In this document: one piece after another, positions 11,900-22,929 of the stretch
Numbering within the stretch: position 1 is the first letter of the stretch
How the letters are laid out: each line of letters starts with the position of its first letter
Assembly: GCA_907163375.1 (NCBI GenBank)
Contig: CAJQUW010014300.1
Span: 248,001-312,000 of the forward strand
From: Prostheceraeus crozeri
Lineage: Eukaryota > Platyhelminthes > Polycladida > Euryleptidae
Direction of reading: 5' to 3'
DNA: 64,000 nucleotides
Translations under genes and position numbers: made by a program
Notes under the pieces: generated by a model
Told to the model about the DNA's origin: nothing
Database searches by the model: none
Seen by the model: the letters and a program-made list of their open reading frames with translations, nothing else

Positions 11900-14800
11900 C
11901 TACGGAAAAACTAAACAGAATTTTGACAGGTTGCATGACAGTAATTTAGATTTGATTTTCCTAACATTCATTGACAATACAACTGAATCAGATAGGGAAT
12001 TCCAAACATTTATAACTCGGTTTGAGAAAAAGTACTTTCTTGTGTTACAGCGAGAGAGTTCATGTGGCCTGAGCTTAAGAGAATTACCACGTGTTACATT
12101 AGCTCCAGTAAACAGCGAAAAAAATTGCTCATAAGGTAAATCAACCAAGCCATTCATCAATTTGAATACCAAAACCAAGTCAAGCATAATTCTGCGCCAC
12201 TCTAAAGAATGTAATCCCAAAATGACCATTCGATCCTGATAATCATTGAAAGAAATACGACAACGGCGACAAAACCTCTTTGTGAAGTACTTCTGAACCT
12301 TCTCTATTATTTTAATGTCTTGAACCAGATAAGGATTCCAGATCGGAGAGCAATACTCGAGTAGTGGTCTGACATAGGATATGAAGGCTTTCATAAGCAA
12401 CTGAGGATCGCATGAAACAAATGACTTTAGAATTAGATATGCTCGAGACATGGCTTTGGACGATATTTTGCGGCAATGATCTGATGATTTTGATGACGAT
12501 GAAAAAATGATTCCAATATCGATAATGGTTTTGACTTTCGATAGGGGTAAATTCTCAATGTGGTATGGAAGATCTGATAGCGTAGGACCAAATGAAATAA
12601 CTTTGGTCTTGCTGTGGGATATCGATAATTGCATTGTAGAAGACCAAGACGAAACATTGGTGAGACTGTCTTCTAAGTTAAGGAAATTCCCAGTGTTGCT
12701 TATCTCATATAATTTCACGTCATCAGCAAATAGTGTAAGTTTTCAGCTACCAGTAACGCTAGATGCTACCCCATTTATATAAATAAGAAATAAACAGGGA
12801 CCCAGTACGGAGCCTTGGGGCACGCCACCAGTAATGGATGACAAATTGGAGAAGGAGTTGTTTATCATAACACATTGAGAGCGGTCATGGATGAATTCAC
12901 TCAACCAATTGAAAAGTTCATATTTGATACCAACATTTTGCAGTACTTTTAGAAGTTTCCTATGGCAAATAGTGTCAAATGCCTTTGCAAAATCAATGTA
13001 TACTGCGTTGACTTGGCAATGGTCGTTGATTGCTTTGGTCCACTCATTTGTGGTAGATAGTAATTGGGTACAAGGTGAACGATGACGAATAAATCCATGT
13101 TGGTTGCGCGAAATCAATTTGTTGAGAAGAAAATAATCAGATAGACGGTCAACGATGATGCTCTCCATCACTTTACAGATGACACTTGTAAGTGCGATGG
13201 GTCTATAATTGTCAACACATGACCTGTTACCTTTCTTGTGAATTGGAACTATAATGGATTTTTTCCAGATATCAGGAAGTTGACTAGATTGAAACGATGA
13301 TTCGAAGAGCAGTTGAAATGGAATAGATAATACATCACAGAAATTACGCAGAAAAATAGGTGGATAGCTTTCAGGAGTGTATGTAAATTTCGGTTTCAGA
13401 TGACGAAGTTTTTTGGTAATGCAATCAATCGGAAAATTGATATAACTCAGATCAATATCACAACGGGACACATTTTCTAGTACAGGATCATTTCCATCGT
13501 CGTTGACAAAAATTGATGCAAAGTATTGGTTAAAGAATTCAGCTTTATCAGTAGGATCATAAATGATATTGTCAATATCCACGATAGGTGGAATGGTGGA
13601 ATGGTCATTCAGCTTCCTTCTTAGATAGGAGAAAAAGGACTTATTATTCGTATTTCGAACAAGACTATTTTCAGGTACAGAAGAAATTCTTCACATCTGA
13701 TTTGAATTTAGAACATATAAATTTATAATCGTCTGTCAAAGAAGGATCAGTTTTCAATTTACGATGAATTCTTTTCTTTTTTTGCAGCTGACTCCTAAGA
13801 TATTTGGGGTAGATTAAGCGTTTGCTTTTGAATTTAAGAGGCACAAGATTTCTGTCAGAAATGATAGCGTCTAATACATTACACAGGTAGTCCCAAAATA
13901 ATTGTGTGTTTGATAACTCCTGAAAGCGACCGTACCAATCAACATTTTGAATGATAGAGCTAATCATGTTGTAATCCGCTTTAAAGAAATTTGGCACGAG
14001 AATAGGCCTTGATTGACTTGTGATTGTACCATTTAACCTGAAGTAAATACTATTGTGATCACAGGTATCAGAAAAAGACGGACCAATAGAAATATCCAGT
14101 ACATTATTGGTATGATTTGTCAGAATTAGATCCAAGACATTACATGCACGCGTGGGTTCATTGAGCAATTGAGTCAAATTTAACTTGATACATTCATTCA
14201 AGAAAATAGATGCAATACCAGTGGATACCAAATCAGGCCACGAAATGGATGGAAAATTGAAATCACCAATAAAGATTGATGTATGAGTAGATGCCGATGA
14301 AGAACCAAAGTCAAGTAATTTGCATAATAATTTCACTTCTTCTTCGATTATAGATGACGCTGGAGGGAAATAGATACAAAATATCTTGTATTTCAAAGTT
14401 CTTGAAACAGTTAGATTGATTGCAATAACTTCCAAACGTGATAAATATGATGGAATATTGATAATCGAGCATTTGTAATAATTCTTGACGAAAATAGCAG
14501 TACCACCTCCAAGGGCCTCTCTGTCACAACGAAATAGGAGATAATTAGAGTCTTGGAGAAGAAAATTGTCTGGAATTCGAACATCTAGCCAAGTTTCGGT
14601 GACGAAGATAAGTTCGTATGACCCTGTATTAAGAAGCATAGACAAGTCGGTAAGTTTATTTCGTAGTGATCTAGAGTTGAACATCATACACGGTAAAGCA
14701 GGGCTGTGGAGCCGGAGCCTTAAGGAGCCGATGGTTTTAGTCGGAGCCGGAGCCGGAACCGATTTATCACAAAGGCTCCGGCTCCGATAGTTTGAGCCTT

Positions 14801-17047
14801 GATATAAATCTAGAGTTTTGAAAGGTATTAATTGGCATCATAGAAAAATTAAATCATTTGAAATCTAGAGATATGTCTTTTAAGTATATCAATGATCTGT
14901 CCTCCACGATATCTTTCTTTGCAGTTGCCGCCTTCTTTTGTATTATATGTATTATATTTACACACATGTGTAATATTTTTTATTGCATATGTTTCGTAAG
15001 ACTAATTTCCATAGCTTTTAGTGACAACGTGTTCTCTAAAATCCATTAATTTGAAGACTTGTTATATGCATGCTAACTAGATGATTGTAGATTCCTAGAG
15101 ACAAGTCGCCAGTCATTTATGTACACATTTCCAGTTCAGTCAGCAAAGATAATATAGCTACATTTCTTGCGCAATGTCTTAAATCTAATACGGTTACTAT
15201 GTAGGTTACCATCTATCGGTATAGCTACTGGCAGAAGCTACTGGCATCTGTGACAATGCCAATTTCCTTAGATTGTATTGTAGGCTCTTGTGCAGTCCCC
15301 CCACCTACATTTTTCAAAACAATCGATTATTCAATTTGATCAATTTTAATTGGAGGGATAACTCTTCACACTCACACGAATGACCTGACTACAAGTCCTC
15401 ACATGGCTATAGCAATAAGTGACCCAGCCACTTCTAATAGCGCCTTATTATTCTAAAGGTATCTCATTCACAATGAATTTCCTTTGACTTCAAAATTCAA
15501 AGGGTATATTTCAATGCGAAAAAACCCGAAGGCAAATTACAATGTTGACTTGCTGACGAAGTTTGCGACTATGACATCGCAATTACCCACGTAGATTTTA
15601 CAACAGCACGGAATGCTTCACTCAAACCGGTGATGCTGAAACGGACATCCAATGGTGCTGCATCTTTTGACCAGAGAAAAAATGGGGGGCTTTTTTTATT
15701 GTCTATGACATTAAACCGCACGCGCATTCGAAAGCTAGCAAAGTAGATGGGATTTCTGCTCGGTGCTCGCAGTCAAATTTTTATTATGCATTGCACCCGG
15801 CAACATGCTGTGTGATACTCCGAGTTCAGTTTCATCAGCCCAACCATCATCAGAGGAATAGTGGTAATATGTTATACATAAATTGAATATAATAATATAC
15901 ATGAATCATTGATGAATTTTTAGTGCAACTTTACGCCATAATGAAAAATACGAAATTAACATAATGTAAGTTAAGCCTTAACTTATTAAGTATGCTGCAT
16001 AGAATTACAAAACCCGTCCTAAATTAGATATTTTTAATTTTTTAAGTATAATTTTCAATTGTACATTTCTAGCCTACACTGCAATGAGAGTATCTAAATT
16101 ACAATTTCTACAGATGATGAGTCGTGGGCTACCCACCGATCATATTATTCATGGACCAACAGACTATTGGATAAAGGCAATAACAAATAGCAATAACAAC
16201 CTAAGCTAGCCTATATACACTTTAGTATTCAATAAAGCAATTGATATCTTCATTGATACGGTATATTTGGATATATAGCCTACGCCCTTTCCATGTTCGA
16301 GTAGATAGGCTACAGGCCCTATAAGCTATTTAGAGACATACGCTATCCAGTTTCATATTCAAGCTTTGTTAAAAAGCTTATACTACTATTCGGCCCCTGT
16401 GACGGCTAATTAGGTATATCATCATCAATCATGTGGTCTTATTTAATGTAGCCTCGTAGTAGACTGGTTGCAGGCTAGGCCAATTTATATTTAGCCAGTG
16501 CGGGAGATCTTTATCTAAATTAACCAATCCAGGCTATAACTTTATTTTATCTTTCAGAGATAGTCAATTCATGCAAAAATATATGACAAGTATGTTATTT
16601 ATCATTATATTAGGCTATTATCATTTTTATTATTAACTTAAGTCGTTGCTTGTTAATAAAAACAAATTTGATTATAGTAGCAAGCCTCTAAAGGCCACAC
16701 CGTTATCCAAAAGCCTGTTCAACGGATCCAGGAAAACCAGCATAGATAGAACCTGAATTTGAAGTCGGAGCCGGAGCCGGATCCGAGCCGGAGCCTTTCA
16801 CATCAGTGTCGTGGAGCCGGAGCCGATGAGATAGCGCATCGACTCCACAGCCCTGCGGTAAAGTATCTGGACGTGGGACCGATTCCGATTTTCTTCCTGT
16901 ACCAGCGCGAGCAGAAATGTTTGGTTTCAAGTCAGGAGGGGAAAATAAACTGAAGAAACGTGGAATATTCTTGTAAAATCTTCTCAAAAATTGAAAATAA
17001 CGTTTCAGTACAAATTGTAGATCATTGCAAGAGTCATCACTCAGCAT
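11900..17047 (-). pseudogene. LINE ORF2: AP endonuclease + reverse transcriptase
   Basis: ORF2 starts with ATG at 17047, just after the ORF1 stop. The first ~60 codons lie before the hAT insertion. Removing the transposon plus one 8-bp duplication rejoins the frame exactly (PDTLP, then CMMFNSRSL). The endonuclease (14690-13680) shows NSRSL, VTETWLD, GDFN and a terminal CDHNS motif. The reverse transcriptase (13582-12640) shows YRPIALT, FAKAFDT, GGVPQGSVLGP and FADD. The C-terminal domain runs to 11900. There are two lesions: a one-base frameshift close to 13680, where the alternate frame reads SVPENSLVRNTNNKSFFS, and an in-frame TGA near 12745 just before FADD. The protein would nick target DNA and copy the element RNA by target-primed reverse transcription. 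Confidence 0.87.
14699..16855. mobile_element. Non-autonomous hAT transposon inside the LINE
   Basis: 2157 bp with terminal inverted repeats CAGGGCTGTGGAG on the left and CTCCACAGCCCTG on the right, followed inward by GGAGCCGGAGCC-type repeats. A perfect 8-bp duplication, CGGTAAAG, sits at 14691-14698 and 16856-16863. The 8-bp duplication and CAGGG ends are hallmarks of hAT elements. No transposase frame was recognised in the interior, so mobilisation must have come from elsewhere. The interior carries a decayed piece of PLE terminus at about 15811-15856 (minus-strand CTGATGA, GAAA, then CUCGGAGUA), related to the canonical hammerheads at 19660 and 35721. Confidence 0.93.
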
Positions 17048-17050
17048 TTG

Positions 17051-17776
17051 TCAAAATAATTGGTTGCCAATATTTATCTGATCGATGACAGAGGAGTTCT
17101 TTATCAATTTTCCTCTTTTGATAAGAATGGTATCAGTGGGCAGACATTTCTCACTTTCTTCCTTCAAGCGAGACCGTAGTCTTTTTTCCTCCATGCGTGT
17201 TAGAAAAGGCAAATCTTTGTTGATGTAAATCCTTGAATGCCACGAAGAAACGTCTTGTGGCAAAGATCTTTGTTTGTAAAACAAAGAGTTCCTGGTTGAA
17301 ATATCAACAAAGGTAGCCTTCAATGGCCTGATTCCTGAAATTTTTGTCGTACCAATTCTAGTACAAGATATGAAACGACTATCACTATCGAAATCTTCAA
17401 TCATATATTTACACAAAGATATGATTTTGTCTTCGTCCGATGACAATGGGTTATTTCGAAGGTCGCTACTATTCTCTGGAATGCCAGATATAATTACATT
17501 GCACTGTCGACTTATGGTGTCACTCTTTTCAATAAGGCTTTGTTGTTTTACGATAACATCTTTGAGATCATTAATTTCAGTGCTCTGACGAGCTTGCTCA
17601 CTCAATGCAACATCATATTTTGATTCCAAGTTTGATATCCGTGTCATAATATCATCAAGCTTAGACGATAGCCTTGTTTCCAATTACATAATCATCTGCT
17701 TTATGTCGTCATCACCCATTACACTGCTGCTAGAATTATCACGTGATCCAGACCTTAGTTGGCGGCTGTTGGACAT
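17051..17776 (-). pseudogene. LINE ORF1, nucleic-acid-binding protein
   Basis: The natural start is the ATG at 17776 (MSNSRQLRSGS). An in-frame TAA at 17686-17684, codon 31, interrupts it, after which 210 codons stay open to the stop at 17051. The N-terminal third is heptad-like (KLDDIMTRISNLESKYD) and likely forms a coiled coil. The rest resembles LINE ORF1 RRM-type domains, with NVIISGIPE and a later RPLKATF strand. The family packages LINE RNA as a chaperone. Identity rests on position, coiled coil and the ISGIPE-type motif. Confidence 0.75.
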
Positions 17777-17795
17777 CTTCGAGCGTGGACAAGTA

Positions 17796-17861
17796 ACACC
17801 CTTCATAGTCCAGCAGCCAGAACGAGTTTCTGCATGGAAAGAGGCCGAAAGTGAGACTTTC
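17796..17861. repeat. 66-bp target-site duplication, 5' side of LINE
   Basis: Partner of 11754-11819. It lies immediately upstream of the LINE 5' end and overlaps the start of the foldback element. Confidence 0.85.
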
Positions 17862-18497
17862 ACAGAATGATGTACACCCTATGCCTACAACGAATCAGCA
17901 CGTCTGCCGAGTTCTAGTGAGTTTCTCTTCTTGTCAGACAAGATCAAAGAAAAACACATGTAAATCCAATGGGACGCATATTGCAGTTTTTGGCTAAAAT
18001 GAAATTTTGTATGTTTTCTCTGATTAAGCGAAAAGTACTAAGCCCAGAGTCATAATTTTTGACATGGAAAGTCTTCAGGTCATTTCCTTTCATATTCATG
18101 CACCCGTGTTTATAAAGCTAAACGCATTTAGATTTGGCCAGTCTCTTAATGTCGGCAAACACAAACATTTTGAGCTACTTTATCCACATTCAAACACATT
18201 CTCACATACATGGCCGATTAGATGCATGATAATAGCACATGCACATCATAGGAAATGACCTGAAGACATTCCATGTCAAAAATTATGACTCTGGGCTTAG
18301 TACTTTTCGCTTAATCAGAGAAAACAAAGAAAATTTCATTTTAGCCAAAAACTGCAATATGCGTCCCATTGGATTTACATGTGTTTTTCTTTAATCTTGT
18401 CTGACAAGAAGAGGAACTCACTAGAACTAGACAGACGTGCCGATTCGTAGTAGGCATATGGTGTGCATCACTCTGTGAAAGTCTCACTTTCGGAGAG
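17844..18497. mobile_element. Foldback element, ~247-bp inverted arms
   Basis: Arms at 17844-18090 and 18251-18497 are inverted copies with few mismatches, starting CCGAAAGTGAGACTTTCAC and ending at GTCATTTCCT, around a ~160-bp spacer. The sequence AGAG occurs at or next to both outer ends but I cannot fix the target duplication. There is no coding sequence. The right end abuts a PLE coding fragment, so it probably sits inside an older PLE. Confidence 0.8.
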
Positions 18498-19012
18498 ATT
18501 TCCAAAATATTAAACTGGTTAAAGGTTTTAAACAGCCTCCATCGCTTCTGAGATTATTAAGCAAGAATAATCGGAAAACAGTTGAAGGGATTTTGAAATG
18601 TGGAGACTCTAAATGTAAATGTTGCCCCACGTTGTTGACGGGGAAGATTATTGATTTCAAAATTGGTGATTGCACAAAAAGATTTAAGATCAACTGCAAC
18701 TTAACCTGCACCTCTAAGAATGTTATTTACACCCTTCGTTGTAAGTCTTGTTACCAATTTTATATTGGGCAAACCGGGGATATGTTCCGTAATCGGCTGA
18801 CTATTCATAGACAACAGATGGATAATGCCAATTACATGACTTTAGGAGTGACTAAACATATTGCTGCATGTTCTAAAGATCTACCGTTAAAATTTGAGGC
18901 TGCTCCATTCTTTCAGCTTCGGCCGAATTCTTCACGCATAGAAAGAGAGCGCAAGGAATCCATTTTTATTTCTATGCTTAAACCAACATTGAACCAGACC
19001 TCAACCACCTGA
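18497..19012 (+). pseudogene. PLE C-terminal GIY-YIG domain fragment
   Basis: Plus-strand frame encoding the C-terminus of a Penelope-like element protein. It begins with FKQPPSLLRLL, then a Cys-rich block (CGDSKCKCC), an NVIYTLRC strand, the GIY-YIG-type signature FYIGQTGDMFRNRL, a TIHRQQ segment, and ends MLKPTLNQ near the stop at 19012. The family's GIY-YIG nuclease makes the nick that primes reverse transcription. The reverse transcriptase part is missing because the foldback or an older truncation precedes it. A ribozyme motif follows 97 nt downstream, as in the other PLEs here. Confidence 0.85.
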
Positions 19013-19108
19013 ACTATGACACGTCTAGCAAAAATCGCAAGGTTTATGTCATTAATTTTTGATTTGGAAGTCTATGCTTCCAATTTTGTATTTTGCTTTC
19101 CAATAAAT

Positions 19109-19159
19109 TCATTCCCATGAGTAGCCTGCCCTAGACCAGGCGAAACCGGTCGGGAATGA
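19109..19159 (+). ncRNA. Variant hammerhead ribozyme, PLE 3' region (A3-U8)
   Basis: Stem I is TCATTCCC (19109-19116) with GGGAATGA (19152-19159), 8 bp. The core ATGAGTA (19117-19123) keeps U4, G5 and A6 but has A3 and U8 where the consensus has C3 and G8, a pair-preserving swap. Stem II is GCCTG (19124-19128) with CAGGC (19137-19141). GAAA (19142-19145), the self-complementary CCGG and TC (19150-19151) follow. The missing stem III loop suggests cleavage as a dimer. A second 3' half (stem II to stem I) without a 5' half lies at 19499-19533. Confidence 0.72.
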
Positions 19160-19198
19160 TTGCTGACTTTTCTTTCGGGTCAAAACTGTATTATTTAT

Positions 19199-19625
19199 AT
19201 ATATATAATAAACAAATAGAATCAAAAATGGTAATAATATAAGAAATGATTAACCCAAATCAAAACAATCTAAGTATTTCCTTACCGGTATCGTCTCTTC
19301 TCGAGACTTTTCAAGGGAATAATGCTATATTTTTAAAAATAAGGCTACATTATAATAGAAATCTACAAAAATATAAACTTATTACATGGCTACCTTTGAG
19401 CATAGAGATTAAACGAAAAATGATTCACGCATCAGAATTAAGGTCTGGCTTAAGCATAGTTTCATTACTATGCTTAAGCCAGATAATAATAACAATCAGC
19501 CTGTCTTAGACCAGGCGAAACCGGTCGGGAATAATTGCTGACTTTTCTTTTGGGTCAAAACTGTATTATTTGTTTTTATTCATTTTGATTTCAATCGTTT
19601 TTTTGATATATATATATATATATAA
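19199..19625. repeat. Mosaic of PLE terminal fragments
   Basis: The segment contains a (TA)n tract, ATGATTAACCCAAATCAAAA (shared with 23091-23160), a degenerate hammerhead-like motif on the minus strand at 19281-19319, and a 16-bp perfect hairpin stem (CTGGCTTAAGCATAGT and its complement, 19445-19482). An orphan ribozyme 3' half lies at 19499-19533. In the minus motif the core is TTGAAAA, stem II is GTCTC/GAGAC, GATA replaces GAAA, and CCGG then UA follow. No coding sequence was found. It reads as repeated insertion or recombination at PLE ends. Confidence 0.6.
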
Positions 19626-19659
19626 ATTAATTCCAAAATTGTTAGGAGGAAAAATCTAT

Positions 19660-19716
19660 CAATTTCGGTACTCCGAGTTTCATGTGTTTAATACCACAAT
19701 CATCAGCCGAATGACT
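19660..19716 (-). ncRNA. Canonical type-I-like hammerhead ribozyme of a PLE
   Basis: On the minus strand, stem I is TTCGG with CCGAA. The canonical core CTGATGA is at 19706-19700. Stem II is TGTG/CACA with an 8-nt loop and flanking U-U. GAAA follows, then stem III ACU/AGU around a CGG triloop, and the cleavage dinucleotide UA. It lies downstream of the minus-strand PLE fragment at 19890-20200. The copy at 35721-35774 has compensating changes in stems I and II, which supports a conserved RNA structure. Confidence 0.82.
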
Positions 19717-19889
19717 TTCACAGCGGAAAATTCGCAAAGCAATACCGGTTCTTCACCATTAATCACTGGACATCACACGATAAGATACTAAAGAGATACT
19801 AAAGAGAAGCAAGATAGAAAGCTATGAAAAAGTACTGAAAATGCATTGCACATCACGTCATTTTTAAGTTCTGCAGTAGATATTTAGTC

Positions 19890-20196
19890 ATGTGTCTACA
19901 CTTAGAAACCAATTCGTTTCTGCTATTGAGAAAAGTTCCATCCCTGTATCTCAAAATATAGTAATTTTCATGGGAGCACAAATCACATCTCGGATTTCCC
20001 GGCTTGTACGGCTTGCATTTCTTAACAATTTTCCAAGTTATTTTAGGGTTCTTCTTACTTTCCTTCAGCTTCCAGAATTCCTTTGATAGCTGGGTTTCAT
20101 TCTTGTACTTTTCATGATTGAATGATTTTTTGTGATTCGCGTACCTTAGCTTGAAGCTGCCTTCACTTATGCCGATGTAATCTTTCTCAGTGTAAT

Positions 20197-20200
<4 letters not shown>
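19890..20200 (-). pseudogene. PLE GIY-YIG C-terminal fragment
   Basis: Minus-strand translation from 20200 gives a GIY-YIG-type nuclease end: DYIGISEGSFKLRYANHKKS, then a KNPKITWKI block, a Cys pair near NPRCDLCSHE and the terminal RNELVSKCRH motif. It is clearly the same family as the PLE at 35848-37160 (IGICEGTFKLRFANHKKS, KNPKVVWSI, RNELVSKCRH). The reverse transcriptase is absent. The 5' side abuts a (TA)n tract at 20198-20249, and a canonical hammerhead follows 3'. Confidence 0.85.
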
Positions 20201-20251
<51 letters not shown>

Positions 20252-20344
20252 GAGGTAACAAAGAGAGAAAACTCAAAAATGGCCCGTAAATAATTCAACA
20301 AAAGTACGACACGGAATTATCAAAGAAAAACTCAATTTCAACTG

Positions 20345-20390
20345 AAATGCCCGACCGGTTTCTACCTGTCACCAGGCTTGTCAAGGGCTT
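20345..20390 (-). ncRNA. Variant hammerhead ribozyme (U3-A8), minus-copy end
   Basis: Reverse complement of the motif at 22930-22976. Core TTGACAA is at 20384-20378, stem II GCCTG/CAGGT has a GTGA tetraloop, then GAAA, CCGG and TC. It lies about 150 nt downstream of the minus-strand GIY-YIG stop codon, in sense orientation. Confidence 0.72.
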
Positions 20391-20539
20391 GATCTTTAAT
20401 GTAAACTGACATACAAAAATAATTTGAAATCTAGGCATTCATACATTGTATCTAACGTAGACCAAGAAATCAAATGGCGGATAAAAGCAGGATGTCATCA
20501 TGGCAAAGTCAGATATCAAATTAGCAGACAAGAGCAAAA

Positions 20540-21436
20540 CTACATGTCACGATTTAAGGTGGGTCCTAGATATTTAATGCACTGCTTCTCTTTTTGCTCG
20601 CGATGTAATTTTGAGCAGTTCGGTGGAAGCTTTAAGATCGGCATGGCATAAAACAAGGGAGATAATTGCTCAGCACAAGTTGCGATATGATTGCTTACGT
20701 GAAGAATTCGATATTTTGCATCATTTATCTGTTGTCGGTGCACCCGAATTCGTGCACGCAGAGTATCCCCCGTCTGTCCCACATAGAATAAGTTGCACCC
20801 ACGACATTGAATAGCATAAATCACGTCCATTGAACCACAGTTCATATTGCTTTTGACCTCAAACCTTTTTTCCGTACCATTTTGTGTCATATATTTGAAT
20901 GTTGTTCCGATAATTAGGTGTTGACAGCGCATGCATTTTTTATCGTTGCATTTCGAAACTCCTGTTATTTGTTGTCTGTTTTTCTTTCTTAAAAGTTGTA
21001 ATAAAGAAGAAGGCTGTCGAAAGCAAGGTCTTAAGCGATATTCCTTAAAGGGAGAATTTAACTTCAAAGTGGTAAAAACTGGCATAACTACATCTTTCAT
21101 CACATTTGGATTGTTAGGATTATACTTTTTGACATACGAAATGATTTTAGTCTTGTTTTCTTCTTTTGTTTTTGAGGGTAAATTAGATTTAAAAATCGCA
21201 TTGTCGATCAAATTACTTGGATAACCCAGCTTTAAAAGTCTTAATTTCATCTCGTTGAGTCTTTTGCGTTGGTTATCATTTTCTGACACTATTCTTCGGA
21301 TACGATTCGCAAGTGTAAATGGAATATTGCGTATTACATGACGAGGATGACCAGAATTGAAAGGTAGGTACGCATGGCTGTCCGTTGGCTTATGATAAAT
21401 GTCTCTCTCAATCACATTGTCACGTCGATAAACCAA
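20540..21436 (-). pseudogene. PLE linker + GIY-YIG domain, minus copy
   Basis: Encodes the post-RT part of the PLE protein: VYRRDNVIERDIYHKPTDSH (end of RT/thumb), a basic linker with NRIRRI, the FRQPSSLLQLL region, zinc-binding-type cysteines (CNDKKCMRC), DVIYAIQC, the nuclease signature FYVGQTGDTLRARI and the end LGPTLNRDM. It is 298 codons without a stop. Compared with the plus copy it has lost one T at the junction with the upstream RT frame (near 21440), which puts RT and nuclease in different frames. This copy is therefore inactive as one polypeptide. Confidence 0.9.
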
Positions 21437-21880
21437 ACATCTAGGAAATTGAGCTGACGATTATTAATTTCATATGTAAATTTGATCTTTTCATCAATGT
21501 CATTAAGAAAATTATGAAAATCGACAATACTACCAAATTCATTGTCCCAAATTACAAAACAGTCATCCAGATATCTCAACCAAGTTTTGCAGAACAGGTC
21601 GTAATTAGCATCTGATAAACTGGCGTTCATTAAACTATACATTTTTTCTTCAATAAATCCCATCGTGAGAGTGGCATAGGTCGGAGCCATTTTTGTGCCC
21701 ATGGCCGTGCCAGACACTTGAAGGAAAAATTCATCTTCGAATCTAAAGTAGTTATTTTTTAAGATCATTTCAATGCATTCAATGATGAAATCAATGCTGA
21801 ATCGATCATCCACAAGGCTATGGTTTTTTCCTACCCAATATTCAATTGCTGCTTTTCCGAGGTGATGGTCAATGCTCGAT
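21412..21880 (-). pseudogene. PLE reverse transcriptase C-terminal part
   Basis: Starts at the copy junction with IDHHLGKAAIEYWVG and runs through GTAMGTKMAPTYATLTMGF (fingers/palm motif) and the catalytic RYLDDCFVIWDNE to FLDVW at the frameshift. Motif A, which should carry the first catalytic aspartate (the FDVVSLYTNI region in the related copy at 38.8 kb), is missing beyond the truncation, so no active enzyme can be made. Confidence 0.88.
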
Positions 21881-22780
21881 GTTTTGGTTTATCGACGTGA
21901 CAATGTGATTGAGAGAGACATTTATCATAAGCCAACGGACAGCCATGCGTACCTACCTTTCAATTCTGGTCATCCTCGTCATGTAATACGCAATATTCCA
22001 TTTACACTTGCGAATCGTATCCGAAGAATAGTGTCAGAAAATGATAACCAACGCAAAAGACTCAACGAGATGAAATTAAGACTTTTAAAGCTGGGTTATC
22101 CAAGTAATTTGATCGACAATGCGATTTTTAAATCTAATTTACCCTCAAAAACAAAAGAAGAAAACAAGACTAAAATCATTTCGTATGTCAAAAAGTATAA
22201 TCCTAACAATCCAAATGTGATGAAAGATGTAGTTATGCCAGTTTTTACCACTTTGAAGTTAAATTCTCCCTTTAAGGAATATCGCTTAAGACCTTGCTTT
22301 CGACAGCCTTCTTCTTTATTACAACTTTTAAGAAAGAAAAACAGACAACAAATAACAGGAGTTTCGAAATGCAACGATAAAAAATGCATGTGCTGTCAAC
22401 ACCTAATTATCGGAACAACATTCAAATATATGACACAAAATGGTACGGAAAAAAGGTTTGAGGTCAAAAGCAATATGAACTGTGGTTCAATGGACGTGAT
22501 TTATGCTATTCAATGTCGTGGGTGCAACTTATTCTATGTGGGACAGACGGGGGATACTCTGCGTGCACGAATTCGGGTGCACCGACAACAGATAAATGAT
22601 GCAAAATATCGAATTCTTCACGTAAGCAATCATATCGCAACTTGTGCTGAGCAATTATCTCCCTTGTTTTATGCCATGCCGATCTTAAAGCTTCCACCGA
22701 ACTGCTCAAAATTACATCGCGAGCAAAAAGAGAAGCAGTGCATTAAATATCTAGGACCCACCTTAAATCGTGACATGTAG
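21875..22780 (+). pseudogene. PLE linker + GIY-YIG domain, inverted plus copy
   Basis: About 300 codons, almost identical to the minus copy at 20540-21436. One visible difference is Cys for Arg in the CMCCQHL block. It starts in mid-domain (MLDVLVYRRDN is an in-frame continuation of the RT end, not a true start) and ends LGPTLNRDM. The GIY-YIG signature FYVGQTGDTLRARI is intact. Without an RT this copy cannot be autonomous. A hammerhead-like motif follows 150 nt downstream in the same sense. Confidence 0.88.
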
Positions 22781-22929
22781 TTTTGCTCTTGTCTGCTAAT
22801 TTGATATCTGACTTTGCCATGATGACATCCTGCTTTTATCCGCCATTTGATTTCTTGGTCTACGTTATATACAATGTATGAATGCCTAGATTTCAAATTA
22901 TTTTTGTATGTCAGTTTACATTAAAGATC

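Larger units (their letters stand above)
11820..17795 (-). mobile_element. Near full-length CR1/Jockey-type LINE
   Basis: A two-ORF non-LTR retrotransposon on the minus strand, about 3.8 kb after subtracting the hAT insertion at 14699-16855 and its duplicated 8 bp. A 66-bp direct repeat flanks it (11754-11819 and 17796-17861) with two mismatches seen, which I read as an unusually long target-site duplication. The 3' end on the minus strand reads AATAAATATATTCATATTCAT followed by a short A run. ORF1 starts at 17776, 19 nt inside the 5' junction, and ORF2 begins 3 nt after the ORF1 stop. Each ORF carries one nonsense codon and ORF2 also has a frameshift, so this copy is dead but not old enough to have lost its structure. 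Confidence 0.88.

Noticed and set aside
16703-16855. C-terminal half of the open frame at 17047-16703 (reads GCGVDALSHRLRLHDTD) as a protein domain
   Set aside because: This part is hAT terminal repeat sequence read through by chance; the LINE frame stops being genuine at the insertion point, 16863.
20931-21224. 97-codon open frame opposite the PLE nuclease region, repeated at 22096-22389
   Set aside because: It is the antisense shadow of the PLE coding sequence; the sense frame has all family motifs.
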